A stretch of DNA of 5,392 bases from positions 1 to 5,392 of the forward strand of contig CAMASZ010000091.1 of NCBI GenBank assembly GCA_945861125.1, written 5' to 3'. A program made the translations under genes and the position numbers. Below are positions 1 through 5,392 of this stretch, piece by piece. Under the pieces are notes generated by a model, which worked only from the letters and a program-made list of their open reading frames with translations, was not told the DNA's origin and searched no databases. Position 1 is the stretch's first letter. Every line of letters begins with the position of its first letter. The stretch is from Rickettsia typhi. GTDB taxonomy: Bacteria > Pseudomonadota > Alphaproteobacteria > Rickettsiales > UBA1997.

Positions 1-613
1 CAAACCAGAAAATGTCTCTTATCAAGTAATCGTTATAAATGATTGCTCAAATGACAATACAAAGACTTTATTAGAAGCAAATGATCATCTTTACAAAATT
101 TTGATAAATAATTCTAGCAATATTGGCAAAGGTGGGTCAGTCAAAAAAGCTTTAGAATGTGCTGAAGGACAATATGTTATTTTTCAAGATGCTGACCTCG
201 AATACGATCCATCAGATCTAATTAAATTCGTAGATTTAATATTTAAGTTTAATCCTGATGTTATTTTAGGATCTAGGTTTAACTATGACAGATATGCTAA
301 ATCCCATAATTTTTTTAACAAAATGGGAAATTATTTTCTGTCATTTTTATTTAATATTTTTTTTAACACTACATTTACAGACATTTATTGTTGTTATTTT
401 TGCTTTAAAAGAGAATTGATTGATCCAAAAATTTTAAAAACCTACGGTTTTGAACAACAGGCTGAAATTTTAGCAAAATGTGTAAAATCTTCAAATTCTT
501 TTTATGAGGTTCCAGTTAATTACAGCGGCAGATCTGCATTTGAAGGAAAAAAAATAAAATTTTATCATATCTTTTCCGTTATAAAAGAAATTCTAAAAAA
601 TAGAATTATATGA
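1..613 (+). CDS. Family 2 glycosyltransferase, DPM1-like (5'-truncated by the window edge)
   Basis: This is the C-terminal part of a GT-A fold family 2 glycosyltransferase, probably cytoplasmic or membrane-associated, that transfers a sugar from a nucleotide donor. The frame is open from base 2, so the true start and perhaps 25-35 residues lie upstream; the in-frame TTG at 101 falls inside the domain and is not the start. Visible motifs are VIVINDCSNDNT (nt 26-61, the nucleotide-binding strand and loop), NIGKGGSVKKAL (nt 119-154), the metal-binding DAD (nt 188-196) and GSRF. The ending, YGFEQQAEI then YEVPVNYSGRSAFEGKKI, matches the polyprenyl-phosphate mannosyl/glucosyltransferase (DPM1-like) branch. 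No C-terminal membrane segments follow, so it resembles the soluble short form. Its TGA overlaps the ATG of the next gene (ATGA), which suggests translational coupling. Donor and acceptor are unknown. Family is clear; the DPM1-like subfamily is likely. Confidence 0.9.
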   Translation, partial: KPENVSYQVIVINDCSNDNTKTLLEANDHLYKILINNSSNIGKGGSVKKALECAEGQYVIFQDADLEYDPSDLIKFVDLIFKFNPDVILGSRFNYDRYAKSHNFFNKMGNYFLSFLFNIFFNTTFTDIYCCYFCFKRELIDPKILKTYGFEQQAEILAKCVKSSNSFYEVPVNYSGRSAFEGKKIKFYHIFSVIKEILKNRII

Positions 614-3168
614 AAAAAAAAATTATTATAACAGGAGGTTTGGGTTATCTTGGTAGTGAGTTATGCAAAATTTATTCTGGCTTTTCCTGGTATAATGAAG
701 TTGTCGTAATTGATAAAAGATTTGTTTCCGAAAGAGTTTCCCAACTTAGAAAGTGGCACATTGATTTTTATCAAGGAGATATACTTGATAAAAATTTTTT
801 AAAAAAGATACTTGTTGATGCAAATATTGTTATTCACTTAGCTGGAATAACTGATGTGGCTTACGTTCAAAAAGAATCCAATGCACACAAAGATGATGAA
901 ATAGCAAAAGTCGCTATAGAGGGTACCAATAATATTCTTAAACTAATGCCAAAAGATGCTAAAATTATTTTTCCATCAACCCATGTTATATTTGATGGCT
1001 TGAAAGAAACTTCTATTAACCTTACAGAAGAATCTGATCCAATGCCTATGTTAGCTTATTCTAAAAGTAAATATCAAAATGAAAAAGACATAATAAACTC
1101 GGGAAAAAATTTTGTAATTTTAAGACTGGGCTCAGTGTACGGTTATTCCACAGATACCGCACGAATAAATATAATGCCAAATCTATTTTCTAAAATCACA
1201 TCTCAAGACGGAACTATAAAATTATTTTCTGGTGGAAAACAGTTTAAAAGTCTCGTTCCTCTTATTGATGTAGTTAGATGTTTTAAGTTTATGGCTGATA
1301 GATCGGAAATTAATAATGAAATATTTAATTTAACAAAAGATAACGTCACAGTTAAAGAAATTGCGTTAATGTGTAAGAAAATAAATAAAAATGTTACTAT
1401 CATTGAGACGACTGACGAGGTTCCTAACTTAGGATATACCTTAAGTAATAAAAAACTTTTAAAGTTTGGTTTTCGTTTTTTATATAATCTAAAATATAGC
1501 TTAGAAGAAATGATTAATCAGTGGGGAAAATCTAACTTAAAAAAAGATGTAGAATATACCTACAGGGGCTCAAAAGAGTTTATCGATAGTAGAGGCAAAA
1601 TAAGTAATTACGAATTAACGGAGCCAATAAATTTAATAGGCTACATCGAGTCCAAAAAACACACAGTAAGAGCTAACCATTTTCATCCCATTCAAGAACA
1701 GAAGTGTCTAGTAGTTAAAGGACAATTTATCTCTGTAATCAAAAGCCTAATTGATGGCGAAGAAAAAATTGAGACAGGAATTGTCAGCTCTGGAGATATG
1801 GTAGTTACAAAACCAAATGTAGCTCATTCCATGTTGTTTACAAAAGATACAATATTTCTTAACCTTGTCCGAGGTGAAAGAGAACATGAAAACTATGGAA
1901 CTACACATACTATTCCATACGTTCTTATAGACGAGAATGTAAAGAAAAAATTAATTAAGACATACAAATTTAATTGCAGATGTTGTGATGGAGTAAATTT
2001 AAAAAGAGTACTTTCCTTAGGCTTTCAACCATTAGCAAACAACTTGATTAAATCTAAAAAGGAGAAAATAGAAACTTATCCTCTGGAGTTAAATTATTGC
2101 ATAGATTGTTTTAATGTTCAATTATCATGCTGCGTTAGTTCAGATCAAATGTTTAAAAACTATTTATATCTTTCTTCAACAAGTAAAATATTTCAAAATC
2201 ATTTTGAACAAGCCGCAAAGAAGTATATAGGAGTTTTTAAATTATCTAAAAAAGATAATATTCTAGACATCGGCAGTAATGATGGAATTGGATTAGTGCC
2301 CTTTCAAAAAAAATCTTTTATTAATCTTTATGGAATCGAGCCAGCAGTAAATCTTTTCAAAATAACAAAAAAATTAAAAATAAGGACATTTAATAGCTAT
2401 TTAAATTTAGAATTAGCAAATAAAATTAATAAAAAATTTAAGTTGATAACCGCTTCCAATGTATTTGCTCATAGTGATGATCTGAATTCTATGACCGAGG
2501 CAGTAAAGAAATTACTAAGAACTGATGGTGTTTTTATTATAGAAGTTCAATATCTTTTAAACACAATCAAAGATTTAACATTTGATAATATATATCATGA
2601 GCATGTAAATTATTGGTCAGTTACATGTTTAAAGAAATACTTAAAAAAATTTGATTTAGTTTTATTTAATGTGGAAAAAATTGGTACCCATGGAGGATCA
2701 ATAAGAGTATATGTGTCCAAAAATTCTGGAAAATTCAAAATTAAATCCAATGTAGAGAGAATATTACTCGAAGAAAAAAAATTTGGTATAGATAAATTTG
2801 AAACTTTTAATAATTTCGCTTCAAAAATCTACAAATTAAAGAATAATTTTCAAAATAATTTCAAAAAATTAAACCCCAAAAAAATTGTTTTTTACGGTTC
2901 GCCAGCCAAGGCGACAACCAAACTAAACTTTTATGGACTTCAGCAAGGAGTTTTCGATACAATCGAAGACAATCCCTTAAAAATTGGGAAAGTAATACCA
3001 GGTGTAAATGTTACAATTTGCGATAAAAAAAAATATATTAATGCAGAACTTGACTGCATCATTGTATTAGCTTGGAATTTCTTTAATGAAATAAAAAATA
3101 AAAACCAAGACCTAGGCGCAAAATTTGTGAGTATACAAAATCTTGAAGAAATTAGCAGTGCCCAATAA
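610..3168 (+). CDS. Three-domain fusion: SDR sugar-nucleotide enzyme + cupin + sugar C-methyltransferase
   Basis: This 852-residue protein reads as three sugar-nucleotide enzymes in one chain. Residues 1-310 are an extended SDR: TGGLGYLG (8-15) binds NAD(P), with S123/T124 and the catalytic pair Y150-K154 (YSKSK). Residues 318-437 are a cupin: D-x-R-G at 326-329, then H357-x-H359-x3-E363 and H406, the usual metal ligands. SDR plus cupin resembles CapF, where the cupin epimerises and the SDR reduces a keto-sugar. Residues 455-852 are a full-length NovU/TylC3/TcaB9-type C-methyltransferase: zinc cysteines C456, C459, C497 and C500; SAM motif LDIGSNDG (552-559); catalytic YHEH (662-665); GTHGGS (692-697); and C-terminal YGSPAKATT (from 762) and EDNPLKIGK. 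I infer C-methylation, epimerisation and 4-keto reduction of an NDP-4-keto-6-deoxysugar; the real substrate is unknown. The ATG at 610 puts the Rossmann motif at the N-terminus as expected. The gene overlaps both neighbours. Domain calls are firm; joint action is inference. Confidence 0.92.
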   Translation: MKKKIIITGGLGYLGSELCKIYSGFSWYNEVVVIDKRFVSERVSQLRKWHIDFYQGDILDKNFLKKILVDANIVIHLAGITDVAYVQKESNAHKDDEIAKVAIEGTNNILKLMPKDAKIIFPSTHVIFDGLKETSINLTEESDPMPMLAYSKSKYQNEKDIINSGKNFVILRLGSVYGYSTDTARINIMPNLFSKITSQDGTIKLFSGGKQFKSLVPLIDVVRCFKFMADRSEINNEIFNLTKDNVTVKEIALMCKKINKNVTIIETTDEVPNLGYTLSNKKLLKFGFRFLYNLKYSLEEMINQWGKSNLKKDVEYTYRGSKEFIDSRGKISNYELTEPINLIGYIESKKHTVRANHFHPIQEQKCLVVKGQFISVIKSLIDGEEKIETGIVSSGDMVVTKPNVAHSMLFTKDTIFLNLVRGEREHENYGTTHTIPYVLIDENVKKKLIKTYKFNCRCCDGVNLKRVLSLGFQPLANNLIKSKKEKIETYPLELNYCIDCFNVQLSCCVSSDQMFKNYLYLSSTSKIFQNHFEQAAKKYIGVFKLSKKDNILDIGSNDGIGLVPFQKKSFINLYGIEPAVNLFKITKKLKIRTFNSYLNLELANKINKKFKLITASNVFAHSDDLNSMTEAVKKLLRTDGVFIIEVQYLLNTIKDLTFDNIYHEHVNYWSVTCLKKYLKKFDLVLFNVEKIGTHGGSIRVYVSKNSGKFKIKSNVERILLEEKKFGIDKFETFNNFASKIYKLKNNFQNNFKKLNPKKIVFYGSPAKATTKLNFYGLQQGVFDTIEDNPLKIGKVIPGVNVTICDKKKYINAELDCIIVLAWNFFNEIKNKNQDLGAKFVSIQNLEEISSAQ

Positions 3169-3850
3169 GATTTCAGAAAGTTATGGTAGAAATTTCCTTT
3201 TTCTAAATTCTCTTTATTTTTCAATAATCAAAAAAAAAAGACTTGAAATATATAATTTATTTTTAAAAAAAATTTCTCCAAAAAAAAATGAAAAAATTTT
3301 AGATGTTGGAACGACAGCTTCACTTGATCAACACGAAAATTTGTTAATTACCAGCTACCCTTTCAAATCAAGAGTTTCCTGCCTTTCAAATCAAAACTTA
3401 AATAAATTTAGTTCCGTATATAAAGAAATAAAAATTTACAGAGGTGACGGTCGAAAAATGAATTTTAAAATAAATGAATTTGATTACGTTATTTCTACAG
3501 CAACAATAGAACATGTTGGTTCATTTAATAATCAAGTAAAATTTATTAAGGAATGTTTTAGAGTGTCAAAAAAAAAATTGTTTATTACTACACCAAACAG
3601 ATTTTACCCTATTGATTTTCATACGAGACTGCCTTTTATTCATTGGCTGCCTAAATTTATCCATAGAAAAATTTTAACTATTTTAAACGAAAATTTTTTG
3701 AATAAAGAAAGAAATTTAAATTTATTGTGTAAAAAATCCCTTATAAAAATATGCAAGAAAATTAACGTTAAAAATTATAAAATTTATTCTATAAAAACTT
3801 TTGGCATAATCTCGAATCTAGTATTAATAATAAGTAAAAGTAAAATGTAG
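3158..3850 (+). CDS. Small class I SAM-dependent methyltransferase of a polysaccharide-locus family
   Basis: This is a cytoplasmic Rossmann-fold methyltransferase of about 230 residues, with unknown acceptor. From the GTG start, motif I is LDVGTTAS (48-55), which lacks the second glycine of the classic G-x-G. It is followed by GDG (96-98), a DYVISTATIEHVG segment (109-121) and a long signature, TTPNRFYPIDFHTRLP then FIHWLP (144-165). I recognise that signature from methyltransferases often found in bacterial polysaccharide clusters. The usual acidic residue after strand 2 is not obvious (SCLSNQNL instead). There is no in-frame ATG before motif I, so the start is GTG at 3158 (11-base overlap with the fusion gene) or TTG at 3143 (26-base overlap). 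I prefer GTG because the overlap is shorter and a GAAGAA purine run lies just upstream. It probably modifies a sugar made or transferred by its neighbours. The fold is confident; the role is inferred from context. Confidence 0.85.
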   Translation: MPNKISESYGRNFLFLNSLYFSIIKKKRLEIYNLFLKKISPKKNEKILDVGTTASLDQHENLLITSYPFKSRVSCLSNQNLNKFSSVYKEIKIYRGDGRKMNFKINEFDYVISTATIEHVGSFNNQVKFIKECFRVSKKKLFITTPNRFYPIDFHTRLPFIHWLPKFIHRKILTILNENFLNKERNLNLLCKKSLIKICKKINVKNYKIYSIKTFGIISNLVLIISKSKM

Positions 3851-3866
3851 TCTTAATAATTATTTT

Positions 3867-4862
3867 ATGAGCATTTTTTTAGTAACAGGTGCAGGAGGTT
3901 TTATCGGAGGCCATTTAGTGTCTAACTTATTAGACGATGGCCATGAAGTTGTCTGCGCAGATATAAAACCTTTAGATAAGTGGTTTCAAATATTTGATTC
4001 TAATAAAAATTTTTCAGTAGATCTAAAAGATTATAATAATTGTCTTGAAGTAACTAAAGGTGTCGATTTCATTTATAATATGGCATGCAACATGGGTGGA
4101 ATGGGATTTATAGAAAATAACAAAACTGAGTGCATGCTTTCAGTTTTAATTAATACTAATTTGTTGCGTGCTTGTTTGATTAATAGAATTAAAAAATATT
4201 TTTTTTCATCTAGTGCTTGTGTTTATAACATAGAGAAACAAAAAAATAATTTTATAGAAGGTTTAAAGGAAACAGATGCATATCCTGCCATGCCAGAAGA
4301 TGGTTATGGTTGGGAAAAGTTGTTTAGCGAAAGAATGTGTAGACATTTTTATGAAGATTATAAATTAGAAACTAGAGTCGCAAGGTATCACAATGTATAT
4401 GGTCCATTCGGTACATTTGATGGCGGAAGAGAAAAAGCTCCCGCTGCTTTATGTAGAAAATTTATTAATGCTAAAAATTCAGGAGAAAAAATAATTGATG
4501 TTTGGGGTGATGGTGAACAAACAAGAAGCTTTCTGTATATAGACGATTGTATAAAAGGAACAAAAAAATTATTTGAAAGTAATTGTAGTGAAGTTTTAAA
4601 CATAGGTTCGGAAGAACAGGTTTCTATTAATCAAATGATAGAAATTATTGAAGAAATAAGCAGTTACTCTGTTAAAAAAAATTATCAATTAAATAAGCCA
4701 AAAGGAGTGACAGGCCGCTCAAGTAACAATGATTTAGTAAAGCAAAAGCTTGCATGGAACTTTGAGACTAGTCTAAAATTAGGTTTGAAAATAACTTACA
4801 AATGGATAGAAGAAGAAATGGCAAAAAAAAATAGTAATAGTAAGTTTACTATTAAATACTAA
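3867..4862 (+). CDS. GDP-mannose 3,5-epimerase-like SDR
   Basis: This 331-residue extended SDR probably converts GDP-D-mannose to GDP-L-galactose and/or GDP-L-gulose by C3 and C5 epimerisation through a 4-keto intermediate. TGAGGFIG (7-14) binds NAD. The active-site set S116/C118 (SSSACVY), Y147-x3-K151 (DGYGWEK) and K190 (GGREKAPAA) corresponds to C145, Y174/K178 and K217 of the plant enzyme, and the C-to-Y, Y-to-K and K-to-K spacings (29, 4, 39) are the same as I recall for Arabidopsis GME. Other matching stretches are NMGGMGFI (75-82), HNVYGPFGT (175-183), WGDGEQTRSF (213-222) and VTGRSSNN (281-288). The ATG at 3867 gives a normal N-terminus; no clear Shine-Dalgarno sequence precedes it. 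It lies 16 bases after the methyltransferase gene and is probably co-transcribed. It likely supplies an L-hexose donor for surface glycan. A related GDP- or UDP-sugar epimerase of altered specificity is the main alternative. Confidence 0.9.
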   Translation: MSIFLVTGAGGFIGGHLVSNLLDDGHEVVCADIKPLDKWFQIFDSNKNFSVDLKDYNNCLEVTKGVDFIYNMACNMGGMGFIENNKTECMLSVLINTNLLRACLINRIKKYFFSSSACVYNIEKQKNNFIEGLKETDAYPAMPEDGYGWEKLFSERMCRHFYEDYKLETRVARYHNVYGPFGTFDGGREKAPAALCRKFINAKNSGEKIIDVWGDGEQTRSFLYIDDCIKGTKKLFESNCSEVLNIGSEEQVSINQMIEIIEEISSYSVKKNYQLNKPKGVTGRSSNNDLVKQKLAWNFETSLKLGLKITYKWIEEEMAKKNSNSKFTIKY

Positions 4863-4932
4863 AAGTAAAAATAATATTTTATTAATAATACTGATCTTTA
4901 TTTTTATTTTTTTTTAATTAAGTTATTCAAAT

Positions 4933-5009
<77 letters not shown>

Positions 5010-5029
5010 ATAATATTTTTAGTTATAGC

Positions 5030-5059
5030 ATTATATTTTAAATTATCTACTTTTGTTAA
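5030..5059 (-). promoter_or_regulatory. Probable sigma-70-type promoter of tRNA-fMet
   Basis: On the - strand a -35 box TTAACA (5059-5054) and a perfect -10 box TATAAT (5035-5030) are separated by 18 bases. Transcription would begin near 5023, about 14 bases before the tRNA 5' end, leaving a short leader for RNase P to remove. The box match is seen directly; promoter activity is inferred, and AT-rich DNA yields chance matches. Confidence 0.6.
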
Positions 5060-5103
5060 GAAGTGGTGCTGATTTTTGAAAGGATTATTTTTTCTGAAGA
5101 CAA

Positions 5104-5119
5104 AATTGAAATTTCAATT
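5104..5119. repeat. Perfect 16-base palindrome upstream of the 5S gene
   Basis: AATTGAAATTTCAATT is identical to its own reverse complement. It sits between the divergent tRNA-fMet and 5S promoters, ending just before the putative 5S -35 box. It could be a protein-binding site or may be chance in AT-rich sequence. No T run follows in the way expected of an intrinsic terminator, and the stem contains only A:T pairs plus two G:C pairs. Confidence 0.5.
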
Positions 5120-5122
5120 ATA

Positions 5123-5151
5123 TTTACAAAAGAATGCTATTTATGTATAAA
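5123..5151 (+). promoter_or_regulatory. Probable promoter of the detached 5S rRNA gene
   Basis: A -35 box TTTACA (5123-5128) and a -10 box TATAAA (5146-5151) are spaced by 17 bases. The start would fall near 5157-5158, almost exactly at the 5' end of the 5S rRNA. A separate promoter is expected, because no 16S or 23S gene lies upstream and the preceding gene points the other way. Position and boxes are seen; use as a promoter is inferred. Confidence 0.5.
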
Positions 5152-5155
5152 ACCT

Positions 5156-5273
5156 TGCCTGGTGATTATTGCAAAGGAGTAACACCCGATCCCATTCCGA
5201 ACTCGGCAGTTAAGCCCTTTAGCGCCAATGGTACTTTGTCTTAAGGCACGGAAGAGTAGGTCGGTGCCAGGCT
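5156..5273 (+). rRNA. rrf: 5S ribosomal RNA
   Basis: This is a complete 5S rRNA of about 118 bases. The terminal helix is GCCTGG (5157-5162) against CCAGGC (5267-5272), extended by G:U pairs. The conserved internal stretch CACCCGATCCCATTCCGAAC, followed by TCGG, and the 3' segment GAAGAGTAGGTCGGTGCC are typical of bacterial and especially alphaproteobacterial 5S. Exact ends are uncertain by one to three bases. The gene stands alone: no 23S gene is upstream, tRNA-fMet is divergent 146 bases away, and an SDR gene starts 23 bases downstream on the same strand without an obvious terminator between them. Confidence 0.96.
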
Positions 5274-5296
5274 TTATAAATCCTTCTTAAATTTTA

Positions 5297-5392
5297 ATGA
5301 GAAATATATTAGTAGTTACAGGGGGAGCAGGTTTTGTAGGTTCCAATTTAATATTTGAACTTTTAAAATTTAAAAAATTCAAAATTTTAAGC
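5297..5392 (+). CDS. NAD-dependent epimerase/dehydratase family SDR (3'-truncated by the window edge)
   Basis: Only the first 32 codons are present. The peptide begins MRNILVVTGGAGFVGSNLIF, giving an N-terminal beta strand followed by the TGGAGFVGSNL NAD-binding glycine motif at residues 8-18, typical of extended SDRs such as NDP-sugar 4,6-dehydratases and 4-epimerases. The exact enzyme cannot be told from this fragment. The ATG at 5297 places the motif at the normal distance from the start; no Shine-Dalgarno sequence is evident. It begins about 23 bases after the 5S gene, so it is either transcribed by read-through from the 5S promoter or from a promoter overlapping the 5S gene. It shows that sugar-nucleotide genes continue beyond the RNA pair. 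Confidence 0.88.
   Translation, partial: MRNILVVTGGAGFVGSNLIFELLKFKKFKILS

Noticed and set aside
101..103. TTG as start of the glycosyltransferase
   Set aside because: The frame stays open to base 2 and the upstream residues VIVINDCSNDNT are a conserved part of the domain, so the true start is outside the window.
633..641. Perfect Shine-Dalgarno-like ACAGGAGGT, and a similar GCAGGAGGT near 3892
   Set aside because: Both encode the glycine-rich NAD-binding loops of SDR proteins; no suitable start codon in a real frame follows at the right distance.
1203..1403. Open frame of 66 codons on the - strand
   Set aside because: It lies wholly inside the SDR domain of the fusion gene, has no recognisable domain, and its composition is that expected opposite AT-rich coding sequence.
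2940..3224. Open frame of 94 codons on the - strand
   Set aside because: It is opposite the conserved C-terminal methyltransferase domain and the next gene's start, with no family resemblance or upstream signal.
4388..4603. Open frame of 71 codons on the - strand
   Set aside because: It is a shadow of the conserved catalytic half of the GME-like gene.
4863..4932. Possible intrinsic terminator after the GME-like gene or the tRNA
   Set aside because: There are T-rich runs and small A/T palindromes (for example TTATTAATAA) but no G:C-containing stem followed by a T run on either strand.
5146..5278. TATAAA before and TTTATA after the 5S gene could pair as a processing stem
   Set aside because: The left half overlaps the proposed -10 box and would not be transcribed, the stem would carry a five-base bulge, and A/T-only pairs are common by chance here.

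Overview
The window is strongly AT-rich, with long A and T runs and A/T-ending codons, and its protein genes are packed on the + strand. Combined with an alphaproteobacterial-looking 5S rRNA and an initiator tRNA, this fits a streamlined marine alphaproteobacterium, most likely SAR11 ('Candidatus Pelagibacter') or a close relative. That assignment is inferred from composition, gene style and recalled SAR11 genome architecture, in which a hypervariable surface-glycan region lies between the 16S-23S genes and a detached 5S gene. No sequence search was done.

Positions 1-4862 are a tight, probably single-transcript block of sugar-nucleotide and glycan genes. In order they are: the C-terminal part of a DPM1-like family 2 glycosyltransferase; an 852-residue protein that fuses an SDR sugar-nucleotide enzyme, a metal-binding cupin and a NovU/TylC3/TcaB9-type sugar C-methyltransferase; a small SAM-dependent methyltransferase; and a GDP-mannose 3,5-epimerase-like SDR that keeps the catalytic residues and spacing of the plant enzyme. 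The first three genes overlap at their ends, and the fourth follows after 16 bases.

Positions 4863-5296 hold no protein gene but two RNA genes transcribed away from each other: initiator tRNA-fMet on the - strand (4933-5009) and 5S rRNA on the + strand (about 5156-5273). Each has a plausible promoter in the 146-base gap between them. The gap also holds a perfect 16-base palindrome. The 16S and 23S genes are not in the window.

From 5297 to the end, the first 32 codons of another SDR (NAD-dependent epimerase/dehydratase family) begin about two dozen bases after the 5S gene, on the same strand and with no visible terminator between them. Surface-glycan genes therefore lie on both sides of the RNA pair.

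Together the protein genes look like part of a pathway for an unusual, possibly C-methyl-branched, surface sugar. The fusion could supply C-methylation, epimerisation and keto-reduction of an NDP-keto-sugar. The GDP-mannose epimerase-like enzyme would supply GDP-L-galactose or GDP-L-gulose. The glycosyltransferase would transfer a sugar, probably to a polyprenyl phosphate or a growing glycan. Exact substrates cannot be read from the sequence.
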